A stretch of DNA of 64,000 nucleotides from the NCBI GenBank assembly GCA_944324075.1, contig CALUUZ010000007.1, positions 62,001 to 126,000 of the forward strand, written 5' to 3'. Each line of letters starts with the position of its first letter. Position 1 is the first letter of the stretch. Source of the stretch: Candidatus Mailhella excrementigallinarum. GTDB lineage: Bacteria > Desulfobacterota > Desulfovibrionia > Desulfovibrionales > Desulfovibrionaceae. Below the pieces are notes generated by a model. That model was not told where the DNA came from. It worked only from the letters and a program-made list of their open reading frames with translations, and did no database searches. Made by a program: the position numbers and the translations under genes. Shown in pieces: positions 43,027-52,739 of this stretch.

Positions 43027-45093
43027 ATGGACATATCATCAAAACGGTTCAGCCACATGCGGAACATGCGCAATATAGGCATCATTGCTCATATTGATGC
43101 GGGCAAAACCACACTGACAGAACGCATGCTGTTTTATACCCGCAGGATACACCGGATGGGAGAAGTTCATGACGGAACTGCCACGATGGACTTCATGCCA
43201 GAGGAACAGGAACGCGGCATCACCATTGCGGCAGCGGCAACTTCCTGCCAATGGGGAGATTGCACGCTGAATATCATTGATACTCCCGGACATGTGGACT
43301 TCACCATTGAAGTTGAACGTTCACTCCGAGTACTGGATGGAGCAGTCGGCGTTTTTTGCGCAGTGGGGGGAGTTGAACCGCAATCAGAAACAGTCTGGAG
43401 GCAGTCGGAACATTTCGGTGTACCCAAACTGGTACTTATCAATAAAATGGACAGGTCGGGAGCGGACTTTTCCGGCGTGCTTAAAGCATTGAGGGAACGT
43501 CTGGGGGCAAACCCTCTTGCTGTCAATATCCCGCTTGGAGAAGGGGAATCATTTCAGGGCATCATCGATCTGATTTCGCTGTGTGTGCTCGAATTCAGTC
43601 AGGAAGATCAGGGCGTCAGCGTGAAAACACGGAAATTGACAGAAGAAGAAAATCCCCTGGCCCTTTCCTGGCGCGATCTTCTGCTGGAAGGCCTGGCGGA
43701 CATCGATGATACGTTCATGGAGCGCTATCTTGACGGCGATTTCACGGAAGAGGATATTCATGACGCCTTGCGGCGGGCCACGCTTGCGCGCCGGACATGT
43801 CCCGTTCTGGCCGGATCGGCTCTGCGCAATACAGGCGTCCAGCCTCTGCTTGACGCCGTATGCCGCTACCTCCCCTCGCCGCTTGACGTCCCCGCCCCCA
43901 CAGGAGTGAAAAACGAAGAAAATATCCTTATCAAACCTGATCCGGAAGCCCCCTCCGTCGCCCTTGTTTTTAAAGTTCAACTTGAGGAAAAACGCAAACT
44001 GTCCCTGCTCCGGATTTACTCGGGCACTATCCGGGCAGGTGACGCCATCCATAACGCCAGCCAGAAAACGGATGAACGGATATCCCGGATCTTCCGGCTT
44101 CATGCTGATCGCCGGGAACAGCTTTCCGAAGCGTCAGCGGGGGATATTGTCGCCGTGATGGGGCTGCGCGGCGCGCGTACGGGCGATACCATCACCGCAC
44201 CGCACGCGCCGGTGCTCCTGGAGAGAGTGGATGAATATCATCCGGTTATTTCTCTTGCTCTTGAGCCGCGCAACAGCGAAGAGGGCAAAACGCTCGACGA
44301 GGCGTTGGAGCGCTATCAGGCGGAGGATCCGACACTGACGGCATCGCTGGACGAAGGCTCCGGACACCGGATTGTTTCCGGCATGGGCGAACTGCACCTT
44401 GAGGTGCTGCTGGAACGCATGCGGCGGGAATATGGTCTGTCTCCCCGTGCCGGGCAGCCGCAGGTTGTCATGCGCGAAACACTGGCCCGCAATGCAGAGG
44501 GATACGGCCGTTTCGACCGGGAGCTCGGCAATGTCGGCCACTTTGGCGAAGTGGAACTGGAGGCATCCCCTCGCGAAAGAGGGGCCGGCAATCGCGTACG
44601 ATTTGCTCCGGAATATGATCCGGATATTCATCGGATGAAAGGAATGCCTGCCTTTCCCCGTCAGTTGGCGGAAGAGGTTCGCCAGGGAGTGCTGGACAAT
44701 CTGCTCTCCGGCCCGGCTACAGGATACCCCGTGCAGGATGTTGATATTCTTGTCACTCGTATCGGCAGGGAAGAAGGACGTACGACCCCCGCGGGGTGTC
44801 ACATGGCGGCAGGCCTGGCCATGCGCAATGCCATGGAAAAAGGCGGGACTCTGGCACTGGAACCGATTATGCGCGTGGAAGTCAGTGTGCCGGATGATTT
44901 TCTCGGCAACGCCATCAGTCTTTTCAATATGCGGAACGGAAGGGTGGAACACCTGTCAGATCGGGCTGGTCTCAAGACTATCGAAGGAGTGGCTCCAATG
45001 CGCAGATTATTCGGCTTTTCAACGGATCTGCGCTCTGCCACCCAGGGACGTGCGGGACTTGTTCTGCGCTTTGAAACTTATGACTCCCTATGA
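43027..45093 (+). CDS. fusA: Elongation factor G, probable second-type paralogue
   Basis: A 688-residue translational GTPase. The G1 P-loop AHIDAGKT (21-28), RGITIAAAATSC switch region, IIDTPGHVDF (G3) and INKMDRSG (G4) are intact. Domains II-V follow, with GMGELHLEVLLERMRREYG in domain III and the C-terminal domain ending GFSTDLRSATQGRAG. Its location beside rsmA, away from rpsL-rpsG-tuf, and sequence details suggest an EF-G2-like paralogue, possibly for ribosome recycling; this is inference. AGGAG lies 8 bp before ATG 43027. Its stop overlaps rsmA by 4 bp. Confidence 0.88.
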   Translation: MDISSKRFSHMRNMRNIGIIAHIDAGKTTLTERMLFYTRRIHRMGEVHDGTATMDFMPEEQERGITIAAAATSCQWGDCTLNIIDTPGHVDFTIEVERSLRVLDGAVGVFCAVGGVEPQSETVWRQSEHFGVPKLVLINKMDRSGADFSGVLKALRERLGANPLAVNIPLGEGESFQGIIDLISLCVLEFSQEDQGVSVKTRKLTEEENPLALSWRDLLLEGLADIDDTFMERYLDGDFTEEDIHDALRRATLARRTCPVLAGSALRNTGVQPLLDAVCRYLPSPLDVPAPTGVKNEENILIKPDPEAPSVALVFKVQLEEKRKLSLLRIYSGTIRAGDAIHNASQKTDERISRIFRLHADRREQLSEASAGDIVAVMGLRGARTGDTITAPHAPVLLERVDEYHPVISLALEPRNSEEGKTLDEALERYQAEDPTLTASLDEGSGHRIVSGMGELHLEVLLERMRREYGLSPRAGQPQVVMRETLARNAEGYGRFDRELGNVGHFGEVELEASPRERGAGNRVRFAPEYDPDIHRMKGMPAFPRQLAEEVRQGVLDNLLSGPATGYPVQDVDILVTRIGREEGRTTPAGCHMAAGLAMRNAMEKGGTLALEPIMRVEVSVPDDFLGNAISLFNMRNGRVEHLSDRAGLKTIEGVAPMRRLFGFSTDLRSATQGRAGLVLRFETYDSL

Positions 45094-45878
45094 ACATGAA
45101 CGAGTTGTCAGCCAAAAAAAGTCTGGGCCAGCATTTCCTCCGCGATGAATCCGCGATACGACGCATAGTCGACATGATGGGAATTGAGGCAGATGATCAT
45201 GTACTGGAAATCGGTCCAGGCCCGGGGGCTTTGACGCGCTACCTCAGGGAAAGCGTCTGCTCTCGTCTGACTCTTCTGGAAAAGGACGATCGTTTTGCCG
45301 CGCTTCATTCCTCCTGTCCTCGGCCGGGTCTGCAGGTCATACATGGCGATGCCCTGACCTACCCATGGGAGAAGCTTGCCGCCCCCTGCAGGATTGTCGG
45401 AAATTTGCCGTACAATATCGCTTCTCCCCTGATGTGGGATATTGTTTCCCGCACTCGGGGATATGTCCGCGCCGTCTTCATGATTCAGAAAGAAGTGGCG
45501 GATCGTATCCTGGCGGAGCCGGGAAGCAAGACATATGGCGCCCTCTCCGTCTGGATTCAGAGTTACGCCGTCCCTCGCAAAGGTTTTATCGTCAGACCGG
45601 GAGCATTTTCTCCTCCGCCGAAAGTTGACTCCGCTGTCATCACGCTGGCTCCCCTGCCGCGGACTGATTTCCCGCGGGACGCGGCAGCGCTGGCCACGCT
45701 GCTGAAAATATGTTTCCAGCAGCGCCGCAAGCAGTTGCAACGTATTCTCCGTTCACACTTTTCAGAAGAAAACATTCTGGCTTCACTGGAAGAAAGTGGT
45801 ATCGCCCCTGCCCGCCGTCCAGAGACTCTGACCCCAGAAGAGTTTCAAAAACTTGCCTTGCGGCTTTTTTATGCTTGA
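45090..45878 (+). CDS. rsmA: 16S rRNA dimethyladenosine transferase RsmA (KsgA)
   Basis: Dimethylates two adjacent adenines in helix 45 of 16S rRNA late in small-subunit assembly. The 262-residue product shows KKSLGQHFLRD (9-18), SAM motif EIGPGPGALT (about 44-53), the catalytic NLPYNIASP, and FSPPPKVDSAVI. Translation is coupled to EF-G by an ATGA overlap, joining ribosome assembly to elongation or recycling. Confidence 0.95.
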   Translation: MNMNELSAKKSLGQHFLRDESAIRRIVDMMGIEADDHVLEIGPGPGALTRYLRESVCSRLTLLEKDDRFAALHSSCPRPGLQVIHGDALTYPWEKLAAPCRIVGNLPYNIASPLMWDIVSRTRGYVRAVFMIQKEVADRILAEPGSKTYGALSVWIQSYAVPRKGFIVRPGAFSPPPKVDSAVITLAPLPRTDFPRDAAALATLLKICFQQRRKQLQRILRSHFSEENILASLEESGIAPARRPETLTPEEFQKLALRLFYA

Positions 45879-45990
45879 CGACGCGCATAAAACATGCTTT
45901 TCCCAAAAACATGCAAGGCGCGTCATTGACGCAAAAACGGCAAGTCCGTCCAGGATTTGCCATAACCGGAGCGTCCCCAAGGAGCATATC

Positions 45991-46263
45991 ATGACTAAAG
46001 CAGAACTTGTCGCCAAAATAGCCGCAAAGGCAGACCTGAACAAAGCATCCGCGGAGCGGGCCCTGAACGCCGTTCTTGAATCCATTGAAGCGACCCTGGT
46101 GGAAGAAGGCAAGCTGACCCTCACCGGCTTTGGTTCTTTCATGGTTGAAAAGCGTGAAGCCCGTACAGGCCGCAATCCCCGCACCGGTTCACAGATTGAA
46201 ATCCCCGCTGCCAACGCAGTGAAATTCCGGGTTGGCAAAACCCTCAAAGATGCGGTACAATAA
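45991..46263 (+). CDS. hup: HU-type DNA-binding protein
   Basis: A 90-residue nucleoid protein of the HU/IHF family. It starts TKAELVAKIAAKADLNKASAE and has GFGSFMVEKREARTGRNPRTG, the beta-arm with the RNPRTG tip, and NAVKFRVGKTLKDAV. AAGGAG is 8 bp before ATG 45991; the longer in-frame ORF overlaps rsmA and is not coding. It probably has its own promoter in the 110-bp gap after rsmA. Confidence 0.95.
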   Translation: MTKAELVAKIAAKADLNKASAERALNAVLESIEATLVEEGKLTLTGFGSFMVEKREARTGRNPRTGSQIEIPAANAVKFRVGKTLKDAVQ

Positions 46264-46279
46264 TCCTGTCAATCAAGGA

Positions 46280-46450
46280 TAGGTTCCGGGTACTTCATCG
46301 TCGAAATGCTCCCGGAGCTGAGCGGAGCTTGACGCCGGAGCATCTGCCATTCACCTGTGTTGTTTAATCCGGCTTCAGGCGTGAAACCTGCGGGTCAGAA
46401 CGTGGGGGCTGACTGATAGATATTTTCAGCTACAGAATGCTCTAACAGAA
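46280..46450. repeat. Dispersed intergenic repeat family B, copy 1
   Basis: Blocks shared in order with copy 2 (50753-50922) are ATGCTCCCGGAGCTGAGCGG (copy 2: ATGTTCCCGAAGTTGAGCGG), GGCTTCAGGCGTGAAA (GGCTTCCGGCGTGAAA), GGGGGCTGA (GGGGCTGA) and ACAGAATGCTC (GCAGAATGCCC). It lies downstream of hup. Confidence 0.6.
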
Positions 46451-46487
46451 AAGGTCCGCGCTTTTTGTCCTTTTTTAAGGAGGCATC

Positions 46488-46667
46488 ATGTTACTGCCCG
46501 GAGAAAATGGTCACAGCCCCTTCCCCTGGGATCTTCCTTTGTGGAGCCCTGATTATGCCATCTTTTTTGGTGTGCTTTACACTGTTCTGCTCGTACTCGG
46601 ATGCGGATTGAGCATTGTGTTCATGCGAGCCATGCGTGATGCCAGGAATCCGGATTCGCATCACTAG
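46488..46667 (+). CDS. 59-residue single-pass membrane protein
   Basis: A short gene with an excellent ribosome site (TAAGGAGG, 6 bp before the ATG). The product has a polar N-terminus with WDLPLWSPDYA, one membrane helix (about 25-46, IFFGVLYTVLLVLGCGLSIVF) and a basic C-terminal tail RAMRDARNPDSHH. The positive tail suggests the C-terminus is inside. It looks like the small accessory subunits of membrane redox complexes, but I cannot name it. Confidence 0.75.
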   Translation: MLLPGENGHSPFPWDLPLWSPDYAIFFGVLYTVLLVLGCGLSIVFMRAMRDARNPDSHH

Positions 46668-47021
46668 GGCATTTCCAATGTGGCCCCGAGTCAACTGAGA
46701 AATGTTTTTCCAGCGTGGCCGCCGATTGGGTGGTTGTGACCGCACACCGGAAAGATGTCAGGCCGCAACACACCATGACGGCGGTTGCGCTGTCTCTATA
46801 TTCATATCATTACTCTTATCTTCCTTATACACATAGAGTACTATTCGTTGCCTTTTCCGTACAAGGCAGAGAATGTCACGTCCCGGACAGTCTCCATTTG
46901 TGGTGGCAAGTTCCAGGAGATGTGAACCGTGCGGAAGGGAGTCGGAACTGTCCTTGACAGATACAGAAGCGTTTTCGCGCTGAAAATCTCCCGGAACAGC
47001 AAAGATTCTATGTTAGCGTGG

Positions 47022-47262
47022 AGCTGAACCGGCCTTAATCGCTGGAAGCACGAGCGCAGCGAGCTTTGAGGCCAAAGATGACGACGCCCCGTCGCATGGT
47101 AATGCGGCGTGGGAGGGCACGGAGTGCGAGTGCGGCGTTTTCCGCGCAAAGGCACAGATGAGCCGGGCGTGGTGCATGCTGCCTTTTGTCCGTGTGGAGC
47201 AGCGGTCTGTATTTGCGGCAACGAATGTTGCGGTTCAGCCTGTGCAGAGACTGTGCCTCTTG
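47022..47262. repeat. Dispersed intergenic repeat family A, copy 3
   Basis: It shares GGGCACGGAGTGCGAG, GCGGCGTTTTCCGCGCAAA, GAGCCGG-CGTGG, GTCCGTGTGGA and TTTGCGGCAA blocks with copy 2, in order. The terminal hairpin reads GCAAC-GAAT-GTTGC, against GCAAT-GAAT-ATTGC in copy 2: both sides of one base pair changed together. Confidence 0.8.
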
Positions 47263-47437
47263 AGCCGCCAGCCAGCCGAAGAGTAAACAGAGCCATAACA
47301 AAAGGCTCCAAGTGGATTCTCATGAAAATCGGGACGAATTCACTATCCTGTCTCATCAGGAGACAAGCGGCGAACTTTTTTGCCGATTTTCCATTTCCCG
47401 AAAATCGGGTCAGCATACCCATCCAGGAGATGTTAAC

Positions 47438-47466
47438 TTGCTTTCTTTTTTGTTTTGCCATATTGT
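47438..47466 (+). promoter_or_regulatory. Possible sigma-70 promoter for rpsU
   Basis: TTGCTT (47438-47443) and TATTGT (47461-47466) have 17-bp spacing, about 130 bp ahead of rpsU. Confidence 0.45.
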
Positions 47467-47595
47467 TCAGCGTTCAGCATAGGTCGTCTCCTTTAGGGCG
47501 GCCTCCCGTTTGCCTGTTCGGCAAGCCGAATATGTATGCGGGAAGGAACTGCGGCTTTTTCAAACAGCCGACATTGGAAAAAGGTGGTGATTTCT

Positions 47596-47799
47596 GTGCC
47601 CGGAGTATTTCTTACCGAAGACGAATACAACTTCGATATTGCCCTGCGTCGTTTCAAGAAGCAGGTTGAAAAGGCCGGCATCCTTTCCGAAATGAAGAAG
47701 CGCCAGCACTACGAAAAGCCCAGCGTCATGCGCAAGAAGAAGAAAGCCGCCGCCCGCAAGCGTCTGCTGAAAAAAATGCGCAAGATCAACATGGGATAA
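47596..47799 (+). CDS. rpsU: 30S ribosomal protein S21
   Basis: A 67-residue basic protein of the small subunit. It reads [20 protein letters not shown], then [22 protein letters not shown] and a Lys/Arg tail. The start is GTG 47596, with AAGGTGG upstream; earlier in-frame codons do not match S21. It is the first gene of the macromolecular synthesis cluster. Confidence 0.95.
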   Translation: MPGVFLTEDEYNFDIALRRFKKQVEKAGILSEMKKRQHYEKPSVMRKKKKAAARKRLLKKMRKINMG

Positions 47800-47856
47800 A
47801 TTCGTACCCCGCTCCAGCTTGCCGAATTGCCAAGTGATTCGCAAGCCAGGCCAGCA

Positions 47857-47900
47857 AGCCGGAAATCGGGCCATATGGAACGGTTTCCGGCTATTTTTTT
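47857..47900 (+). terminator. Terminator or attenuator after rpsU
   Basis: AGCCGGAAA and TTTCCGGCT form a 9-bp stem with an 18-nt loop, followed by seven T. Genes downstream run in the same direction, so it may only partly stop transcription and set a high S21 to primase/sigma ratio. Confidence 0.85.
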
Positions 47901-47935
47901 CATACGTCCCCCCCCTCTTTTTCAGGAGAAGGCAC

Positions 47936-48385
47936 ATGAGCACTGCGGAAAGAATAGAAAAAGACTATCTTGATGCCTATAAGGCAAAAGACAAGGTGCG
48001 CCTGGGCACCCTGCGTCTGTTGAAGACTGCGGCAAAAAATCTGCAGGTTGAACTCATGCGCCCCCTTACGGATGCCGACTACATGGATGTTCTGCTCAAA
48101 CAGGCAAAACAAAGGCAGGATTCCATCGAGCAGTATGCTGCAGCAAACCGCTCGGATCTCGCGGAACAGGAAGCTGCCGAACTCGCCGTGTTACGGGAGT
48201 ACCTCCCTCAGCCCCTCACTGAAGAGGAGCTGCTCGACGTGGTGGAAAAGACCGTAAAGCCGCTGCTCGGTGAAGGGATGAAAGCCATGGGCAAGGCCAT
48301 ACAGGCAATCATGGCGGAATATCGGGGCCGTGTTGACGGCAAAGCTGTCAGTGACGCAGTCAAAGTCCGGTTCCAGAAAGGATAG
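47936..48385 (+). CDS. yqeY: GatB/YqeY domain protein
   Basis: A 149-residue protein of the YqeY family, which resembles the tail domain of the GatB amidotransferase subunit and is thought to bind tRNA. Family blocks are DYLDAYKAKDKVRLGTLRLLK, REYLPQPLTEEEL and MGKAIQAIMAEYRGRVDGK. CAGGAGAAGG precedes ATG 47936. YqeY next to rpsU, dnaG and rpoD is a common arrangement. The precise role is not established. Confidence 0.9.
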   Translation: MSTAERIEKDYLDAYKAKDKVRLGTLRLLKTAAKNLQVELMRPLTDADYMDVLLKQAKQRQDSIEQYAAANRSDLAEQEAAELAVLREYLPQPLTEEELLDVVEKTVKPLLGEGMKAMGKAIQAIMAEYRGRVDGKAVSDAVKVRFQKG

Positions 48386-48396
48386 TTGACCACATC

Positions 48397-50739
48397 ATGG
48401 AAGAAAGAACGCTTAACGCGTTGGAATTTCCCAAGGTTTTGGGACACCTTGCAAAACGCTGCTCTTCCGAAGCCGGAAAGGAGGCGGCGCTCTCTCTGCG
48501 CCCGCTGGAAGACTTTGACGCTGTGTTCCGCAGACAACGCCTTGTGGAGGAAACGCTAATCTGGTCAGCGCGGGAAAAGAGCCGCTTGCCTTCGTTTCCT
48601 GACATAAGCCCGCTTTTTTCTTTTCTGGAAGGGCGTGATCCTCTTCTTGATACCGATGCGCTATGGGCTCTCCGAGAGAGCCTCGGACTTGCCGGGAACA
48701 TTGCGGAAAGTATCCACGCCGAGGCATCCCTTCTGCCCGCGCTTGAAGACCTTGCCTCCAGACAGCCGCTGCCGCTGCTCTCCCTTTCCGCACTGCGCCG
48801 CTGCATTGCCGATGACGGAACGCTGAAGGACGAAAGTTCCCCCGGCCTTTTGCTGGTGCGCAGTGAAATACGCGCCCTGCATCAGGGATGTCTGCGAAAA
48901 GCCAAGGAATATGCAGAACGCTACAATATCGCCCACTATCTTCAGGACGATTATATGACGCTGGCCTCGGATCGCTATGTGCTTCCGCTCAAGGCCAATT
49001 TCAAGGGGCGTCTGCAGGGAATTATCCACGACTATTCCCGTACAGGGGAAACCTTGTACTTTGAACCTCTCTTTCTTGTGGAACAGAACAACCGTCTGCA
49101 GGAACTCAAGCAGCAGGAACGGGAGGAAGAGAGCAAAATTCTGCACCAGATGACTCAGCTTCTCGTGCAGGAACTTCCTCAGGTTCGTGCCGCGTGGGAC
49201 TTCATCGTTTCCATGGATGTGCTGCTTGCCTGCTGTGCCTTGATGGCCGCTTTTGACGGCCGTTGCATCCCTATGGAGGAAAGCGCAGTCCTATCCCTGC
49301 CTGGAGCGCGGCACCCTCTGCTGGTTCTTGAAGCCAGCAATACAGGGGCGGCAGACTCACGCGGTAAGCATGCGAATACCATCCCGGCATGTATTGTTCC
49401 ACTGGATCTGATGCTGCGTGAACAGGATCGTTTCCTCGTCATCAGCGGTGGAAATGCCGGCGGTAAAACGGTTGCCTTGAAAACCCTCGGACTCATCACA
49501 CTGATGACGCTCACCGGCCTGCCCGCTCCGGCAGGTCCCGGAGCGATACTCCCCCGCTGGACGAATATTCATGCCTTCATCGGCGATGAGCAGAGCCTTG
49601 ATGATCATGTTTCCACGTTCACCGGGCAAATTCGTCATCTCGCAGAGGTATGGGATTTCCTGGATAAGCGCAGTCTGATTCTTCTGGATGAATTCGGCGC
49701 CGGAACCGACCCCGCGCAGGGAGCGGCGCTTGCCCAGGCTGTTCTGGACGGTCTGCTTGACCGTGGCGCAAGCGGCATAACCGCTACCCACTTTCCCGCA
49801 TTGAAAAGTTATGCCCTGACAAGAGAAGGCGTGCGTGCGGCATCAGTTCTGTTTGATCCCGTTACAAAGAAGCCTCTCTTCCAGCTCGCCTACGATCAGG
49901 TCGGCGCAAGTCAGGCTCTTGACGTGGCCCGGGAACATGGTCTGCCGGAAAGCGTGCTGCGCCGGGCGGAACACTACCTTCTCATGGATGGGGAAGACAG
50001 TGAAAACATCCTGATGCGTCTGAATAAGCTGGCCGCGGAACGCGAGCAGGAGCTTGCCCGGCTGCGCCGTGAAGAAGTCCTGACGCGTCAGAAACAGGCT
50101 GAACTGCGGGAAAGATTTGAAAAGGATCGTGTCAGACTTCATGACGAAGTACGACGCAAATCTCAGGAACTGATGGCTGCCTGGAAGGCTGGCAAGGCTA
50201 CGGCCAAGCAGTCGTTAAAAGAAATGTCGCGCCTGCGCGCTTCACTGGTTCAGCCAGAGACTGTCTGTCAAAAGTCTGTTCCCGTACCTGAAGTCCTTAA
50301 ACCGGGGGATATGGTCCGGCATCGCCCGTGGGCGAAACAGGCCATGGTATTGGAGCTGGATGAGAAGACAAGCCGGGTGAAAATAGATCTGAACGGCGTC
50401 AGCATGTGGGCGAAGCGTGATGATCTGGAATTTCTTCAGAATGCTGTCGGAACGCCTCCCCAACAGGGTGTCCTGACTCGTGTTTCCCCCCCCGCATCAT
50501 TTCTGCGACTGGATCTGCGTGGTGAGCGGGCAGATCTCGCGCTGGCAGAACTTGAACAGTTTCTTGACCGGGCACTGCTTTCCGGTCCGGACGGAGTTGA
50601 AATTGTACACGGCAGAGGTACAGGTGCCCTGCGCAAGTCAGTACATCAATTTCTGAAAAAATTTCCGGGAGTGGCGTCCTTTGAATGCGCTCCCGAAGAT
50701 CAGGGAGGAGATGGCGTCACTCTGGTGACATTCCGTTAG
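48397..50739 (+). CDS. mutS2: Endonuclease MutS2
   Basis: A 780-residue MutS2 protein. It has the core clamp region (EERTLNALEFPKVLGHLAKRC), the ATPase with Walker A GGNAGGKTVALKT, IHAFIGDEQSLDDHVSTFTG, Walker B LILLDEFGAGTDPAQG and ATHFPALK, and a long coiled coil. The C-terminal Smr nuclease domain has LDLRGERADLAL and EIVHGRGTGALR. MutS2 suppresses recombination and/or splits collided ribosomes (RqcU role in Bacillus). It begins 11 bp after yqeY. Confidence 0.95.
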   Translation: MEERTLNALEFPKVLGHLAKRCSSEAGKEAALSLRPLEDFDAVFRRQRLVEETLIWSAREKSRLPSFPDISPLFSFLEGRDPLLDTDALWALRESLGLAGNIAESIHAEASLLPALEDLASRQPLPLLSLSALRRCIADDGTLKDESSPGLLLVRSEIRALHQGCLRKAKEYAERYNIAHYLQDDYMTLASDRYVLPLKANFKGRLQGIIHDYSRTGETLYFEPLFLVEQNNRLQELKQQEREEESKILHQMTQLLVQELPQVRAAWDFIVSMDVLLACCALMAAFDGRCIPMEESAVLSLPGARHPLLVLEASNTGAADSRGKHANTIPACIVPLDLMLREQDRFLVISGGNAGGKTVALKTLGLITLMTLTGLPAPAGPGAILPRWTNIHAFIGDEQSLDDHVSTFTGQIRHLAEVWDFLDKRSLILLDEFGAGTDPAQGAALAQAVLDGLLDRGASGITATHFPALKSYALTREGVRAASVLFDPVTKKPLFQLAYDQVGASQALDVAREHGLPESVLRRAEHYLLMDGEDSENILMRLNKLAAEREQELARLRREEVLTRQKQAELRERFEKDRVRLHDEVRRKSQELMAAWKAGKATAKQSLKEMSRLRASLVQPETVCQKSVPVPEVLKPGDMVRHRPWAKQAMVLELDEKTSRVKIDLNGVSMWAKRDDLEFLQNAVGTPPQQGVLTRVSPPASFLRLDLRGERADLALAELEQFLDRALLSGPDGVEIVHGRGTGALRKSVHQFLKKFPGVASFECAPEDQGGDGVTLVTFR

Positions 50740-50752
50740 TGCATTTGGGGTT

Positions 50753-50922
50753 CAACATGTTCCCGAAGTTGAGCGGAGCGAGGCTCTTCTTTGCTCTCCG
50801 TATCCGCAGGGAGATCCGCGCCACGCAGTTCAGTTGCAGCGCGAAACTCTGGCTTCCGGCGTGAAATACGGGGCTGAACAGAGAGTTCTGGCTGGCAAAT
50901 ACCTTCACAGCAGAATGCCCAG
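50753..50922. repeat. Dispersed intergenic repeat family B, copy 2
   Basis: It matches copy 1 (46280-46450) in four ordered blocks and lies between mutS2 and dnaG. The 263-bp gap has no other recognisable content. Confidence 0.6.
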
Positions 50923-51002
50923 TGACAATTCACCTGAACTTCCAGCAACGCAGAGCGGCGGCAGGTCCAGAAAATTCCGCTCGTCCGAGGGAAAACAAAA
51001 GC

Positions 51003-52739
51003 ATGGTTCAACGCAACAGCGACGCCATCCAGGCTATAAAAAACCGCATCAGTATCGCCGATCTTGTGCGACGCTATGTGGAAGTGCGCCCCATGGGAGC
51101 ACGTCTGGTCGCGCCCTGTCCATTCCACCAGGAAACCAAACCATCCTTTTCCATTAATGAGGAACAAGGCACATTTTATTGCTTTGGCTGTCAGGCCTCG
51201 GGAGATATTTTCGATTTTTACGGCCGCATTAACGGACTGGATTTTCGTGAATCCTTGGAACAACTGGCGGAAGAGGCGGGCGTACAGCTTGATCGATTCA
51301 AACCTTCCTCCGGCATACCCGGAGAGCATTCACGCAAGCGTGATATGCTGACTATCCACAAGCTGGCCGCCGCACACTTTGTGAGCAATCTCTCCGCTTC
51401 TCCGGCTCGTCTGTGCCGGGAATACATTCAGGAGCGCGGCCTGAGCGATGAAATTGTGGAAAAATTCCAGCTGGGCTGGAGCCTGGACGAATGGCAGGCC
51501 TTGCGTGATGCTCTGCACCGAGGCGGATTCCGGGATGAAATCGCGGTGAATTGCGGTCTTTTGTCGCGCAGCGCCAGCGGCAGAGTTTACGACCGTTTCC
51601 GCAACCGGCTCATGTTCCCCATTTCCAGCCTTTCCGGGCAGGTTATCGCTTTTGGAGGGCGTATTCTGCCTGCTCTGGCCAAAGATGACGACGCGAAATA
51701 TATCAACAGCAGCGACTCCCCCATCTACAAGAAAGGAGAACATCTCTACGGTCTGTTTCAGGCCCGGCGCGCTATCGATGTTGCCAAAAGCGCCATGCTT
51801 ACCGAAGGATACATGGATGTTCTGACTCTCCATCAATTCGGCTATACCAATGCCGTGGCGGGACTTGGCACGGCGCTCACTCCCGAACAGGTTAAAAGGC
51901 TTTCCGGATTCTGCTCCAGTATCGAGCTGCTTTACGATGGTGACGCTGCAGGCCGCAAGGCCGCTTTCAGGGCCTGCAGAATGCTGCTGGTGCGCGGGCT
52001 GGCCTGCAAGGTTATCCTCTTCCCCGAGAAAGACGATATTGACAGCCTGTTGCGCACACAGGGCTCGGAAGCATTCGAACGCCTCCGCAAACAGGCCCCG
52101 GAAGGGCTTGCATTCTGTATTTCCACTTTGCGTGCAGGGTCTCCACGTGAAAGTGTGGAATGGGCGCGCTCCTTTTTGTCGGAAGTGGAAATACCCGAAC
52201 TTTTCCATCGATTCGCTTCTGAACTTGCCGCCGGACTGGGACTCACAGAATCTGAGCTGCGCGGTGCCGTACTCAGCCGCAGACAGAGCAGCAGTCACTA
52301 TCACCCTCGGCAGACGGCGGAACCGCCGCGCAAAGTGTCACGCGACAGGGAAATCATGACTTTTGCCGTGCGTTATCCTCACAGACTGGCGGATCTGCGG
52401 GCCTGCGGCGCAGATCTCGCCCTGAATGCGCAGTGGGCCTGCCATTTGTGGGATAAACTGGAAAAATTTTCCGCCGATGAGATCTTCTCCATACTCAATG
52501 AACAGGAGAAAAAATTCTGGGTGCGTTGCCGAAGTGCCGAAGCTCCTCCCATAAATGAAAAAAATGAGGAAAGAGAGCTTTACGCCATCCAGCGCATGCT
52601 TAATGTTCTTCAAACAAGCTCACATACGGATTCCGTGGCGGCTGCCCTCAGGCAAGGGCCAACCGATCCGGATACGCAGCGAGAATATCTGCGCGCTCTC
52701 ATGGAAGCGCGAGGGAGGCAAGGTGATCAGCAACTTTAA
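51003..52739 (+). CDS. dnaG: DNA primase DnaG
   Basis: Makes RNA primers at the replication fork. The 578-residue product has the N-terminal zinc finger (C39, H42, C60, C63 in CPFH...YCFGC), the RNA-polymerase core with VAFGGRIL-like and [17 protein letters not shown], the TOPRIM acidic set ([11 protein letters not shown]), and a helical C-terminal part for helicase contact. ATG 51003 begins at the family start; GAGGG is about 11 bp upstream. Its end overlaps the start of rpoD by 17 bp. Confidence 0.95.
   Translation: MVQRNSDAIQAIKNRISIADLVRRYVEVRPMGARLVAPCPFHQETKPSFSINEEQGTFYCFGCQASGDIFDFYGRINGLDFRESLEQLAEEAGVQLDRFKPSSGIPGEHSRKRDMLTIHKLAAAHFVSNLSASPARLCREYIQERGLSDEIVEKFQLGWSLDEWQALRDALHRGGFRDEIAVNCGLLSRSASGRVYDRFRNRLMFPISSLSGQVIAFGGRILPALAKDDDAKYINSSDSPIYKKGEHLYGLFQARRAIDVAKSAMLTEGYMDVLTLHQFGYTNAVAGLGTALTPEQVKRLSGFCSSIELLYDGDAAGRKAAFRACRMLLVRGLACKVILFPEKDDIDSLLRTQGSEAFERLRKQAPEGLAFCISTLRAGSPRESVEWARSFLSEVEIPELFHRFASELAAGLGLTESELRGAVLSRRQSSSHYHPRQTAEPPRKVSRDREIMTFAVRYPHRLADLRACGADLALNAQWACHLWDKLEKFSADEIFSILNEQEKKFWVRCRSAEAPPINEKNEERELYAIQRMLNVLQTSSHTDSVAAALRQGPTDPDTQREYLRALMEARGRQGDQQL

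Larger units (their letters stand above)
46668..47595. other. Long gene-free stretch before rpsU
   Basis: Of these 928 bp, about 240 bp (47022-47262) are family A repeat copy 3, and 47438-47466 is a likely rpsU promoter. Open frames across it (for example 47109-47669) differ in composition from neighbouring genes and cross the repeat, so I treat them as non-coding. I see nothing definite in 46668-47020. Confidence 0.6.

Noticed and set aside
47109-47669. A 186-codon frame upstream of rpsU
   Set aside because: It crosses a family A repeat, overlaps the S21 start in another frame, and has no conserved domain.
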